64,000 bases of DNA from the NCBI RefSeq assembly GCF_001634365.1, contig NZ_CP014579.1, forward strand, positions 62,001 to 126,000. The letters run 5' to 3'. Position numbers and translations under genes: made by a program. Shown piece by piece: positions 1 to 8,868 of this stretch. The notes below the pieces were generated by a model. That model was not told the origin of the DNA. It worked only from the letters and a program-made list of their open reading frames with translations, and searched no databases. Position 1 is the first letter of the stretch; each line of letters opens with the position of its first letter. Source of the stretch: Paraburkholderia phytofirmans OLGA172 (GTDB lineage: Bacteria > Pseudomonadota > Gammaproteobacteria > Burkholderiales > Burkholderiaceae).

Positions 1-588
1 CTGGGCGGTCATGCGTGGGAACATCAGGACACGCTGCCGAAGGAAACGCTGTCACTATCCGTCACCGGCACGAACGGCACGCTGCCGCGCAAAGGGCTGC
101 GCGAAGCAGGCATCGACCGCATGCGCGGGGGCTTCACGAACATCGGCGCGGTGCGCAATCTGACCGCGCCCACCCTGCCTGTGTATCCGCCGACTGGCGA
201 TCGCTTCCAGTGGCGTGTCCTGTCGCATCTGGCGCCCAACTACCTGTCGCTGCTCGATGCGGAAATCTTGCGCGGCAGTCTTGCACTCTATGACTGGACC
301 GACGGTGAATTGAACCGGCGCAGGATCGATGCGATCACCGACGTACAACACCGGCTTTTGCAGAAACTCGTCAAGGGCGGTCTGCAACGCGGTGTCGAGA
401 TCGAAGTGACGCTCGACAGTGCCGCCTTCGCCGGCGATGGCGATATTGAGTTGTTCGGCGGCATGCTGAGTCGCTTTCTTGGCCTGTACGCGACGCTGAA
501 CCTGTACACCAGGCTAGTCGTCGTATCGCAGCCCACTGGGCGCCGCATCGAGTGGCCCGATACGAAAGGTGAAGGAGCGCCATTTTGA
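1..588 (+). CDS. tssF: Type VI secretion baseplate protein TssF, C-terminal part
   Basis: The reading frame is open from the first base, so the start lies left of the window; about 195 C-terminal residues are present. TssF (VasA/ImpG) is a cytoplasmic baseplate subunit that forms the wedge with TssG and TssK. The residues resemble the family C-terminus: an RGGFTNIG stretch, a WRVLSHLAPNYLSLL segment typical of TssF, and a terminal LNLYTRLVV strand. It overlaps the next gene by four bases (TTGA), so the two are probably translationally coupled. Identification also rests on TssG and TssJ following it. I see no frameshift in the visible part. Confidence 0.93.
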   Translation: MGGHAWEHQDTLPKETLSLSVTGTNGTLPRKGLREAGIDRMRGGFTNIGAVRNLTAPTLPVYPPTGDRFQWRVLSHLAPNYLSLLDAEILRGSLALYDWTDGELNRRRIDAITDVQHRLLQKLVKGGLQRGVEIEVTLDSAAFAGDGDIELFGGMLSRFLGLYATLNLYTRLVVVSQPTGRRIEWPDTKGEGAPF

Positions 589-1757
589 ACGGGCCGCACT
601 GGAACGTCTCTGAGCGGGACTTCGCTCACTACGCAGACCGGTCGCTGCTGCCCGCGCTGCTCGTCGACGCGACAAAGATGAATTTCTTCCGCTTCTGCGA
701 GTTGATCGAACTTGCCGCCCCGGATCGGCCGTCCATCGGTACGACCGATTCGCCTGGTGTCGAGCCGGTGCGTTTCCGCTCCCGTGCGCGACTCGGTTTT
801 CCGAACCGCGAAATCGATGCGGTCGAATACGACCCGGATAACCCGGCGACGCCGCCCGCCGTACGTACGACCTTCCTTGGGCTGTACGGTGTCGATGCAC
901 GCATGCCGTCGTACTTCGTCGACGAGATTGCGCAGAATCGCGAGGGTGCCGAGTCGATGGCGGCGTTCCTCGACATGTTCCATCACCGGGTCGTCACGCA
1001 GTACTACCGCGTGTGGCGCAAGTATCGATATCCGGCCGGTTTCAGGAAAGACGGCACAGATGCCATTTCGCGTTGCCTGCTGAGTTTCGCCGGCCTTGGC
1101 ATGGCGTCACCAGCGATCGCACAGACCGCCTCACTGTCACAGGGAAATGCTTCCGGGGCGCAGGGACTTGCCGCGGTCGCCCCACGGGGACATCCTGTGG
1201 GCGCCCCACAGGGACTTCCGTTGGTCGTCGACACTCGCAAGCTGCTGTCGATGCTGGGTTTGGTGAGTCAGAAGACCCGCACCGCCGAGGGGCTGGCAGG
1301 CGTGCTGCAGCATGCGGTACCGGATGCGCAAATCACGGTGGAAGAGTTTTACCCCGCGTGGATCGGCGCGGCAGACTACCCGCGCAGCCCGCTTGGCGAG
1401 GGCTGCCTGCTTGGCCGCGGGTTTTACGACCGGGCCAACACGGTGCGCATCGTCATCACCCCGCAGACGCGTGAATCGGTACTCGGGCTGATTCCAGGGC
1501 GTGCGAACCATCGTGAAGTGATGGCGTTGCTGCGTTTTTACCTGGGTTACGAAGCATGCGCGCGACTGGAACTGCACGTCCGTCCCGAGCTCATGCCCGA
1601 GCAGGTACTGAACTCGGACCAGGTCAGTCTCGGTTATACCACCCAGCTTGCGTTGCCTCGTAGCCCAAACCAGCACCTGCCTGTCACACGAGTCCACCTG
1701 GGCGAGTGGACAGGAGGCAGTGGCCGATACGCTGCTCAACAGTGCCGAACGCACTGA
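585..1757 (+). CDS. tssG: Type VI secretion baseplate protein TssG
   Basis: About 390 residues from a TTG start that overlaps the tssF stop (TTGA). TssG (VasB/ImpH) completes the TssEFGK baseplate wedge. Family-like segments include FFRFCELIE near the N-terminus, VRFRSRARLGFP, and FLDMFHHRVVTQYYRVWRKYR in the middle; the C-terminal half ends in a strand-rich domain with YTTQLAL. Between about residues 184 and 210 there is a Gly/Ala/Pro-rich insert with two near-copies of GAPQGLP-like sequence, which looks like a low-complexity linker expansion and is not typical of the family. The terminator or next promoter must lie in the short gap before tssJ. Confidence 0.93.
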   Translation: MNGPHWNVSERDFAHYADRSLLPALLVDATKMNFFRFCELIELAAPDRPSIGTTDSPGVEPVRFRSRARLGFPNREIDAVEYDPDNPATPPAVRTTFLGLYGVDARMPSYFVDEIAQNREGAESMAAFLDMFHHRVVTQYYRVWRKYRYPAGFRKDGTDAISRCLLSFAGLGMASPAIAQTASLSQGNASGAQGLAAVAPRGHPVGAPQGLPLVVDTRKLLSMLGLVSQKTRTAEGLAGVLQHAVPDAQITVEEFYPAWIGAADYPRSPLGEGCLLGRGFYDRANTVRIVITPQTRESVLGLIPGRANHREVMALLRFYLGYEACARLELHVRPELMPEQVLNSDQVSLGYTTQLALPRSPNQHLPVTRVHLGEWTGGSGRYAAQQCRTH

Positions 1758-1799
1758 CGCGGCAAATCGCGGACATTGAATATGAAGAGGATTAACAGA

Positions 1800-2411
1800 A
1801 TGATGCGCGTACTTCGAATGGGCGCCACGGCGTTGACCGTTCTTGCCGTCACAGCATGTGGCGTAGGGCAGTCTATGAAAGACAGCACGGTGGATGCGGC
1901 GAAATGGGCGTTCACGACGCAGGTCAAAACGATGAATGTGGATCTTGTCAGCCGGTCGTCGATCAATCCGAATGGCGCCGGGCAATCCTTGTCGACCGTC
2001 GTGCGGATTTACCAGCTGAAATCGCCACAAACGTTCCAGCAACTCGGCTATGCGCAACTGCAAACGAGTGACATTGACGCACTCAAGGCGGATCTGCTGG
2101 CAACCAAAGACGTCGTGCTGCGGCCCGATGCCAGCGCAAGTATTGGCGAGCCGATGAACAGCGACGCGGAGTATGTCGGTGTGGTCGCATTTTTCCGGGA
2201 AGTCGGCAAGGGGGTGACGTGGAAGTTGGTCATACCCAAGAAGCAGTGGAAGAAGACCGATCCGGTGAAGATCGAAGTACAGGGCAACACCCTGCAACTC
2301 GTTGGGGCGACGGCAGAAGCGATTAAGCAGAACGCGCCGCAGCAGAGTGTGCCGAACCCGCCGAAGAAAACGCCGGATACGGTGACGGAATATGGGACAC
2401 AGACAGGATGA
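1800..2411 (+). CDS. tssJ: Type VI secretion outer-membrane lipoprotein TssJ
   Basis: About 203 residues. The start at 1800 is chosen because AGAGGA lies 8 bases upstream and the resulting N-terminus is a short lipoprotein signal ending in LAVTAC, with the acylated cysteine at residue 20. Upstream in-frame TTG 1776 and ATG 1782 are alternatives. TssJ (SciN/VasD) is anchored in the outer membrane and tethers the TssL-TssM trans-envelope complex. The segment with VVRIYQLKSPQTFQQ followed by a DA-LKADLLATKDVVLRP stretch is the TssJ beta-sandwich signature, and VGVVAFFRE is also typical. The C-terminal 35 residues are a Pro/Lys-rich tail. It is read with tssG. Confidence 0.93.
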   Translation: MMRVLRMGATALTVLAVTACGVGQSMKDSTVDAAKWAFTTQVKTMNVDLVSRSSINPNGAGQSLSTVVRIYQLKSPQTFQQLGYAQLQTSDIDALKADLLATKDVVLRPDASASIGEPMNSDAEYVGVVAFFREVGKGVTWKLVIPKKQWKKTDPVKIEVQGNTLQLVGATAEAIKQNAPQQSVPNPPKKTPDTVTEYGTQTG

Positions 2412-2666
2412 TCCGCAAGTGGCCCAAGCTACGACTCCGAACATCGCCATCACCATCACCACCGCCACGCATGTTTATGCGCGTCGAATGGTTTAGACGA
2501 TCGACTATTTACCGCGAATTTTTTGTGAATTAATTTCCGTCCTTTCTATGCGAGGATAAAAAGCCAACGTTCACGTATGCGCGATCGTTAACCGGTCCGC
2601 ATACACGCGATAGCGCGCTCGACACGCCGGCCGTGCGCGCTTCGCATCTCGCAAGGAAATACCGTC

Positions 2667-4850
2667 GTGAAATTTGTCTCCCGCATCGGCGTCGCTGTTC
2701 TTCTCCTTCACAGTTTCGTATCGCAAAGCGCGCTCGCGCAAACGCAACTGACTTACACCACCTCATGGATCGGCAACAGTTTCGGCTTTGGCGACGGCAA
2801 GTGGATGCAGCAGGACATCCAGGCGATTAGCGTCGGCGCCGATGGCACCGTGTACACCAATGCACCCTGGGACGAAAGCGGCAGCGAGATTGCCGCGTAT
2901 CGCGCGGGCGGCAAAATTGCAGTCGCCGGCTCGACGCACGGTTGGGGCAATACCGGCGGCGATGCGGTCGCGACAAACCATACTTACCTGTACGCGGCGA
3001 TGTCGATCGGCAACGAGAGCAACGGACTGGTCGGCGCGGACTATCCGCCGGCCAACCAGACGTGGTTCGGCATTACGCGCCGCACGCTCGCCAATCTTGC
3101 GACCGGTGCGCCGTTCGACGGCGGCAGGGGCAACAGCGCCAATGCGAGCAGGAACAGTTTTCTGCGACTGAACGCGGTGACGACTGGCACCGATGCGGGG
3201 ATTCGCGGGATGGCCGCTACCGATACCGAACTGTATGTCGCCGATACGTACAACAGCCGGATCGTCGTGCTCGATGCCGCATCGATGCGGCGCCTGCGTT
3301 CATGGAATGTGCCCTCGCCAGGGCGAATCGCGTTGGACACCGATTCGACGCTGTGGGTGATAAGCGGTGTCTCGTCGGGAAACCTAAGCATTCTGCATTA
3401 CGCCGCCGATGGCGCCGCGCTCTCCGGCACATTGGCGTTGCCCGCCGGCACGGTGCCGACCGATATCGCCATCGCACCGTCAGGGCAAATCCTGGTCGCC
3501 GACAACGGGCCGGCGCAGCAGATCCTCGTCTTCGACAGGCATGCCGGCGGTCAGCCGCGAGCCGTTGCGCCGATCGGCACACGCGATGGCCTCTTCCATA
3601 TGGTCAAGGGTGTACCGGGCAACTGGCGCTTCAATGGCATCACAGGCCTTGGTGTCGATCCGGCCGGCAATCTGTACGTCGCGCAGAATGGCGAAGGTCC
3701 GCGGCCGCTCGGCTCGGCGTCGGTCGGCCAGGGGGCCGTGCTCGAAAGCTATGTGCTCGGCACGCATGCCTTCAACTGGCGCCTGTACGGACTGACCTTT
3801 GTCGATAGCGCCGCGTTCGATCCGGCGACGCCGAATTCGGTCTACACCGGCTCGAAGCGCTTCACGCTCGATTACCGCCGGCCGGTCGGCCAAGAATGGT
3901 CGTACGCGGGCTTCACGCTCGACCGTTTCGACTATCCCGACGACCCGGCATTTCATGAGCCGCGTGGCGTGCGCGGCGAACCGATGGTGCGGCGAATCGA
4001 CGGTAGGCGCTATCTCTACACACTCGATCCCGGCGCGCATTACCTGAATGTGTATCGCTTCGACGCGGCGCATGGCGAAGTGGCGATTCCGTCCGGTTTG
4101 CTGGCGCAAAATCCGCTGCCGGGCTCGTGGCCCGCCGGGCAGCCGACGTATGGCGAATGGCTGTGGCGCGACAGCAATGGCAACGGCACCGTCGACGCGA
4201 GCGAGATCACCGGCAATCCGTCGACGGGCAGCACGGTCGGCAACGGTTTCTGGTGGGTCGATACACCCGGCAACGTGTGGCTCGCCACACCGACGAGCGG
4301 GATCCGCGAGATGCCGCTGCAGGGTCTCGACTCGGCCGGCAATCCGATCTACACGTACGCGAGTTCGAAGATGTTCGCGATGCCGCAACCGTTCACGCGG
4401 ATTGCGCGGATCGTCTATATCGCCGCAACCGACACAATGTACATAACCGGTTTTACGAGCGCGATCCCATGGGATCCGACGCACTGGAAGGAGGCGGGCC
4501 CGGTGCTCGCGCGCTATGACAACTGGAGCACCGGCACGCCGACGCAGCAATACTCGATCTCGTTGCCTTGGAACACGCAGAGCAATCCGCAGACGACGAC
4601 GGTCGGCGTCGCGGTAGCCGGTAATTACATTTTCGTGGCCGAGTTGTACACCGCGAAGGTGGATGTGTACGACACGCGTACCGGTCAGGCGATCGGCTAT
4701 ATGACGCCGGGTGCGAGCGTCGGCAATACCAGCGGCTGGGTGGATGTTTATCTCGGCATCAGCGCCGTGCAGCGCGACAATGGCGAATACGTCGTCCTGC
4801 TGGAAGACGACGCACGCGCGAAAATCCTGATGTATCGATGGACGCCTTAA
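2667..4850 (+). CDS. Secreted NHL-type beta-propeller protein
   Basis: About 727 residues from a GTG start with AAGGAA nine bases upstream. The N-terminus (to about residue 25, ending SALAQ) is a clear Sec signal peptide, so the protein is exported. The body has repeated units of the NHL/SMP-30 propeller type, for example DTELYVADTYNSRIVVLD, PSGQILVADNGPAQQILVFD and DPAGNLYVAQNGEG, each ending in a strand that places an aromatic or aspartate residue. There is no visible catalytic motif, membrane anchor or LPXTG-like sorting signal. Such propellers usually bind proteins or glycans; the ligand is unknown here. It stands alone between tssJ and a small gene and is not obviously part of the secretion cluster. 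Confidence 0.75.
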   Translation: MKFVSRIGVAVLLLHSFVSQSALAQTQLTYTTSWIGNSFGFGDGKWMQQDIQAISVGADGTVYTNAPWDESGSEIAAYRAGGKIAVAGSTHGWGNTGGDAVATNHTYLYAAMSIGNESNGLVGADYPPANQTWFGITRRTLANLATGAPFDGGRGNSANASRNSFLRLNAVTTGTDAGIRGMAATDTELYVADTYNSRIVVLDAASMRRLRSWNVPSPGRIALDTDSTLWVISGVSSGNLSILHYAADGAALSGTLALPAGTVPTDIAIAPSGQILVADNGPAQQILVFDRHAGGQPRAVAPIGTRDGLFHMVKGVPGNWRFNGITGLGVDPAGNLYVAQNGEGPRPLGSASVGQGAVLESYVLGTHAFNWRLYGLTFVDSAAFDPATPNSVYTGSKRFTLDYRRPVGQEWSYAGFTLDRFDYPDDPAFHEPRGVRGEPMVRRIDGRRYLYTLDPGAHYLNVYRFDAAHGEVAIPSGLLAQNPLPGSWPAGQPTYGEWLWRDSNGNGTVDASEITGNPSTGSTVGNGFWWVDTPGNVWLATPTSGIREMPLQGLDSAGNPIYTYASSKMFAMPQPFTRIARIVYIAATDTMYITGFTSAIPWDPTHWKEAGPVLARYDNWSTGTPTQQYSISLPWNTQSNPQTTTVGVAVAGNYIFVAELYTAKVDVYDTRTGQAIGYMTPGASVGNTSGWVDVYLGISAVQRDNGEYVVLLEDDARAKILMYRWTP

Positions 4851-4851
4851 C

Positions 4852-4878
4852 GTGGATCAGGTGGATCAGGTGGATCGC
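4852..4878 (+). repeat. Three tandem 9-bp units after the propeller gene
   Basis: GTGGATCAG occurs at 4852 and 4861, followed by a diverged GTGGATCGC at 4870. It begins two bases after the stop codon of the propeller gene. It is too short and lacks the symmetry expected of a terminator. It is probably replication slippage. Confidence 0.7.
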
Positions 4879-4980
4879 GCTGGGTCCGATCACCAATGGA
4901 CGGCAGCGCACGATCGGTATATAACAACATGAAAGGATAGCTTTGTTTACCGATGCATGGGACAGGAGAGAAGTTTCATC

Positions 4981-5238
4981 ATGACGCAAGACGTAACGCC
5001 TCAGCCACCCACGGGCGACCGGCCCGACCTGGAACACCTCGACGCCGCGCTCAGTCACGTGAATCAGCAGGTATCGTCCGGCAGCATCGCTTCGGGTGCC
5101 GCAAAGGGCATTCTGTATAGCCTGATCGAAACGCTCGGCGCGTTCGTCGGCGATCCCGATCTGCCGGAGCACGCCCGTTCGGGTTACGAAGGGCTGTTGG
5201 AAGCCGCTCGCGAATTGCGCGCGAAGCTGGAGCACTGA
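4981..5238 (+). CDS. Small uncharacterised acidic protein
   Basis: About 85 residues. The start at 4981 is preferred over the in-frame ATG at 4957 because AGGAGAG at 4964-4970 is suitably spaced for it. The protein is hydrophilic, with a Pro-rich N-terminus followed by predicted helices (SHVNQQVSSGSIASGAAKGILYSLIE and a C-terminal ELRAKLEH helix). It has no signal peptide, no membrane segment and no cysteine. I do not recognise the family. It stands alone, convergent with the YcaQ-like gene, and its codon use matches the core genome. Confidence 0.6.
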   Translation: MTQDVTPQPPTGDRPDLEHLDAALSHVNQQVSSGSIASGAAKGILYSLIETLGAFVGDPDLPEHARSGYEGLLEAARELRAKLEH

Positions 5239-5249
5239 AGGCAATCCCG

Positions 5250-5267
5250 CGCCGCCCGCGGGCGGCG
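5250..5267. terminator. GC-rich palindrome between convergent genes
   Basis: An 18-bp perfect palindrome made of CGCCGCCC and GGGCGGCG lies 11 bases after the stop of the small + strand gene and about 70 bases from the end of the minus-strand YcaQ-like gene. It could act as a bidirectional terminator stem, but no T-run follows on either strand, so intrinsic termination is uncertain. Confidence 0.3.
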
Positions 5268-5336
5268 TAGTTCGCATCGCAATCGCCGTCGCGTTTCGCG
5301 CGGCGCTCCATTAAGAAAGCGTCTGGGGCGGAGCAG

Positions 5337-6560
5337 TCACGCTTCCTGACTGCTGTCCAAGCTCAACGCCTCAAGCCATTCCGGCGGCGCGGCTGCGATT
5401 TCCAGTTGCGGTGTGCCGTGCCAATCCGCACAGCGCTGCAGAGCGCGGCGCAGATCGCCGGCAAGCCTCGCACTGAGTCGCACGCCGGGTTCGATGTGCA
5501 GCGATTTCAGTTCGAACACGCCGCTGGTCCGATGCGCTTTCGCATCCACGCGGCCCACCAGGCGCCCCCGGCTCAAAAGCGGCAACACGAAGTAGCCGTA
5601 TTTGCGCTTCGCTGCCGGGGTATAGCATTCGATCGCATAGTCGAAGTCGAAGAGCGCGGCGGCGCGCTTGCGGTCCCATACCACCGGATCGAACGGCGAC
5701 AGCACCGTGGTGACGGTTGAAGCGAGCTTGCCACCCGCGGCGGCGTCGATCATCGGCGCGAATTCGTAATGGACGAAGGTGTCCTGCTTCCAGCCTTCCA
5801 CCTGCACCGGGATCAGTTCGCCCTGGTCGGCGAGCGCACGCAGTTCGTCGCGATAGGGACGGCGCGGCAGCCGGTAGTAATCGGCAACCCAATCGGCGCG
5901 CACGACGCCGAGCGCGCGGCAGGTCCGGCGCAACGCTTCCTCGGTGACCGTTTCCCGCGGCGGCAGGTCGCGCGCGTCGTCCCAGTCCGGTAACACGCGT
6001 TCGGTCAAATCATAGACGCGATGAAAATTGCGCCGCTCGGCCACCATCAGTTGTCCGATTGCGAATAGAACTTCCAGGTGGCGCTTCTCCGGCTTCCAGT
6101 CCCACCAGCCGTTGCCCTTGCCCGCCTCGCGGGCGAAGTCCGCTGAACGCACGGGGCCGGTCGCACGGATATGCGCGAGCAGCGTCTCAATGTCCTTGCG
6201 ATGCTTCTTGTGCCACTCGGCCGCGTATTTCCAGCCCATGCCGCTCGGGTCGAGCATACGGTGGCGCAGCAGACCGTAGTCTTCGGTCGGCACGAAACAG
6301 GCCTCATGCGACCAGTATTCGAACAGCTTGCCTTCGGCGAGATGCTCGTCTAGCCATTGCTGCGGATACGTGCCGAGCCGGCTGAACAGCACGAGATACG
6401 GACTGCGCGCGACAACGTGGATCGTGTCGATCTGCAATTGCGCCATGCGGCGGATCGCGTCGAGCACGTCGGCTTTGACGGCCTTGCGGCGCGGGGGCGT
6501 CAGCAAACCTTGCGCGGCCAGATGCAGGGTGCGCGCGGCGGATAGCGGAAGAGTCTTCAC
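5337..6560 (-). CDS. Winged-helix DNA glycosylase-like protein, YcaQ family
   Basis: About 407 residues, the usual length for the YcaQ/AlkX family (COG3214), whose characterised members are DNA glycosylases that unhook interstrand crosslinks. The N-terminal conserved block QLQIDTI (residues 41-47), followed by VVARSPYLVLFSR, matches the family motif; next come the FEYWSHEACFVP block and a segment with three predicted winged helices. The C-terminal third has the VLSPFDPVVWDRKR block and a KYGYFVLPLL strand, also typical. It is read alone on the minus strand and has no obvious operon partner. The substrate of this homologue is inferred from the family only. Confidence 0.85.
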   Translation of the reverse strand: MKTLPLSAARTLHLAAQGLLTPPRRKAVKADVLDAIRRMAQLQIDTIHVVARSPYLVLFSRLGTYPQQWLDEHLAEGKLFEYWSHEACFVPTEDYGLLRHRMLDPSGMGWKYAAEWHKKHRKDIETLLAHIRATGPVRSADFAREAGKGNGWWDWKPEKRHLEVLFAIGQLMVAERRNFHRVYDLTERVLPDWDDARDLPPRETVTEEALRRTCRALGVVRADWVADYYRLPRRPYRDELRALADQGELIPVQVEGWKQDTFVHYEFAPMIDAAAGGKLASTVTTVLSPFDPVVWDRKRAAALFDFDYAIECYTPAAKRKYGYFVLPLLSRGRLVGRVDAKAHRTSGVFELKSLHIEPGVRLSARLAGDLRRALQRCADWHGTPQLEIAAAPPEWLEALSLDSSQEA

Positions 6561-6650
6561 GCGGGCGTCGGTTACGGGCTCAGGTTAATGAGCGACTGCA
6601 ATGAAAGCGGACACGAGGTCCGGCCAGGATCAGCAGCCGCTACTGTAGCC

Positions 6651-6932
6651 TCACCAGTCGCGCCTGTGGTGCTTATCCCAGCCGCGGTGGCGGCCATGGT
6701 CATGGCGCTCGCGATACTCGCGGTAGTAATCGCCGCGATACCCATAGCCATACGCGGGTTGCACTGGCACATACACGACCGGCGGCGAGGGCGCATAAAC
6801 CACGGGCGGCGGGGCATACACGGGCCCCGGCATGTTGACGAACACGCCGACGTCCACCCGGGCCGAGGCAGAGGTCGATGCGCAGGCGGCGGCAAGGCCG
6901 AAGGCGGCGAAAACGATCGCACGGTGGATCAT
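6651..6932 (-). CDS. Small secreted PXPV-repeat protein
   Basis: About 93 residues with an AGGAG ribosome binding site directly upstream of the ATG. Residues 1-25 form a signal peptide (AAFGLAAACASTSASA). The mature part is rich in Pro, Val and Tyr, with repeated APPPVVYAP and VYVPVQP units, then an Arg/His/Tyr/Asp-rich tail. This is the composition of PXPV-repeat proteins that are common in Burkholderia and Ralstonia and have no established function. It is probably periplasmic or surface-exposed. The coding strand is opposite to a longer overlapping frame that has no such organisation. Confidence 0.75.
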   Translation of the reverse strand: MIHRAIVFAAFGLAAACASTSASARVDVGVFVNMPGPVYAPPPVVYAPSPPVVYVPVQPAYGYGYRGDYYREYRERHDHGRHRGWDKHHRRDW

Positions 6933-7062
6933 GCTTGTCTCCTGTTTCGAAATAGCCTGCCATTCACTGTCGAATAGCTAACGCAAATATTACGATACAG
7001 AAAGCAAGACAGGTGCAACCAGTTGACCGCGTGTGTAACGGCAGATTACCCGAGGGGGGCGC

Positions 7063-8775
7063 TCAGGCCCCCAAAGCCACCGCTTCTCCCGCCGAGACCG
7101 CCAGCAACTGATGGATCTGCGCGACCACCGCCGCACCTTCTCCGACTGCCGCCGCGACGCGTTTCGTCGAGCCGGCGCGCGCGTCGCCGATCGCATACAC
7201 GCCCTCGACAGTCGTAGCGAGATCACAGACGGATGCGCCGTCCACGCTGGCGCCGGTCAGCACGAAGCCCTTGTCGTCCAGCTGTACGCCGCAGGTGCGC
7301 AGCCAGTCGGTATTCGGCTCCGCGCCGGTGAAAAGGAACAGATGCCGCGTATCGAAGCTTTCGGTGCCGTCCGGCAGCGGCTTCTTCAACACGACCGAGG
7401 CCAGCCCGATTTCGTCCGCCTCGAGCCGGCCGACCTCCGAATTCGAATGCACGAACACGTTTGGCAGCGAGCGGATGCGGTCGATCAGATAGCGCGACAT
7501 GGTGGCTTCAAAGCCGCTTCGGCGGATCAGCACGTGGACCTTGGCCGCGTGCGTCGCCAGATAGACGATCGCCTGGCCCGCCGAATTGCCGCCGCCTACG
7601 AGCACGATCTCCTGGCGTTTGCACAGCTTGGCTTCGACCGGCGACGCCCAGTAGTAGACGCCGCGCCCATCGAAGCGGTCGAGCCCTTCGAGCGCGGGGC
7701 GCCGATAGACCGCGCCGCTCGCGATCACGATGGTGCGGGCAGTGATCTTGCCGCCGCACTTGAGCTCCAGCCGATATGGCGAGTCCGCGCAATGCAGCGC
7801 CTTCACATGGACCGGAATCGCGACGTGCGCGCCGAACTTCTGCGCCTGCACGAACGCGCGGCCCGCCAGCGCCTGACCGGAAATGCCGGTCGGAAAGCCG
7901 AGATAGTTTTCGATCCGCGCACTGGCGCCCGCCTGGCCGCCCGGCGCGCGGGCGTCGAGCACGATGACCGAGAGGCCTTCGGACGCCGCGTACACGGCAG
8001 TAGCGAGGCCGGCCGGCCCCGCGCCGACGATCGCGACATCGTATACATGCGAATCGTCGAGATCGGGCAGCAAGCCGAGGGAGGTGGCGAGTTCCGGCAT
8101 GCTTGGATGACGCAGCACCGAGCCGTCCGGGCAGATCACCAGCGGCATGTCGTCTTTTTGCGCGCCGAATTGCTCGATCAGCCGCAGCGCGTCTTCGTCG
8201 CGTTCGTCGATGACCGAGTGAGGATGCCCGTTGCGCGACAGGAAGCCTTGCAGCATCACGAGCCCGGCGTCGCCGCTGTTGCCAATCAGGATCGGGCCGC
8301 CCGCGCCCTTCTCGATCAGTGACACGCGCCGCAGGATCAGCGCGCGCATGATGCGCTCGCCCAGTTCGGCCTCGGCGACGATCAGCGCGCGCAGCTTGTC
8401 CGGCGGAATCAGCAAAGCGTCGACCGAGTTGACGGCCATGCCGTTGACCAGCGCAGGCCGCCCGGACAGTTGACCGACTTCAGCGAGAAAATGCCTGGCG
8501 CCATGTTCTGCAATCACAACTTCGCGGCCGATGCCATCGCGCTGGTAAACCTTCACGCGCCCATTCAACAGCACGAACATGCCCGCACCGGTGTGGCCGG
8601 TCTCGAACAGCAGTTCACCGGCTTCCCAGTGGCTCACTTCGCTGAACCGGCGCAGGCGATCGATTTCTGCACACGTGAGTTCGGGGAACATCTGATGCAT
8701 GCGCGTCGCAAGCGACGAAAACGGCGCGTCGGCGACGACGGCCTGTTGCCCTTCTGCTTCTTGAGTCGACAGCAT
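7063..8775 (-). CDS. Flavoprotein with cyclic-nucleotide-binding and thioredoxin-reductase-like domains
   Basis: About 570 residues. The start at 8775 is chosen because AGGAGCGG lies just upstream; a further in-frame ATG at 8814 lacks a site. Residues about 30-145 form a cNMP-binding (Crp-type) fold with a GxGxMFVLLNGRVKVY segment. A short linker domain follows. From about residue 255 there is a pyridine nucleotide-disulphide oxidoreductase core: FAD motif GAGPAGLA, NAD(P) motif VGGGNSAGQA and the C-terminal GVYAIGDAR motif. The CxxC of true thioredoxin reductases is not visible, so it is probably an NAD(P)H:FAD oxidoreductase with another electron acceptor. It lies 93 bp downstream of the DedA-rhodanese gene on the same strand, suggesting a redox or sulphur operon. 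Confidence 0.85.
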   Translation of the reverse strand: MLSTQEAEGQQAVVADAPFSSLATRMHQMFPELTCAEIDRLRRFSEVSHWEAGELLFETGHTGAGMFVLLNGRVKVYQRDGIGREVVIAEHGARHFLAEVGQLSGRPALVNGMAVNSVDALLIPPDKLRALIVAEAELGERIMRALILRRVSLIEKGAGGPILIGNSGDAGLVMLQGFLSRNGHPHSVIDERDEDALRLIEQFGAQKDDMPLVICPDGSVLRHPSMPELATSLGLLPDLDDSHVYDVAIVGAGPAGLATAVYAASEGLSVIVLDARAPGGQAGASARIENYLGFPTGISGQALAGRAFVQAQKFGAHVAIPVHVKALHCADSPYRLELKCGGKITARTIVIASGAVYRRPALEGLDRFDGRGVYYWASPVEAKLCKRQEIVLVGGGNSAGQAIVYLATHAAKVHVLIRRSGFEATMSRYLIDRIRSLPNVFVHSNSEVGRLEADEIGLASVVLKKPLPDGTESFDTRHLFLFTGAEPNTDWLRTCGVQLDDKGFVLTGASVDGASVCDLATTVEGVYAIGDARAGSTKRVAAAVGEGAAVVAQIHQLLAVSAGEAVALGA

Positions 8776-8868
8776 TGAACCGCTCCTTCTGTGTTCATCC
8801 TGATTGACAGGCACGGGGGGCGAAGCGGCGCGGGCGCGCGGGGGCGCCGATGTGAATGCGCTGCTGCG

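Noticed and set aside
1137..2468. Long minus-strand open frame across tssG/tssJ
   Set aside because: Shadow of real genes in high-GC DNA; no ribosome site, very His/Arg/Cys-rich product, no known domain.
3480..4550. 356-codon minus-strand frame inside the propeller gene
   Set aside because: Arg-rich antisense shadow; the + strand product has a signal peptide and clear repeats.
4852..4878. GTGGATCAG repeats as a regulatory or terminator element
   Set aside because: Too short, no symmetry, likely slippage.
7111..8322. 403-codon + strand frame across the flavoprotein
   Set aside because: Antisense shadow; the minus strand has FAD and NAD(P) motifs in the right order.
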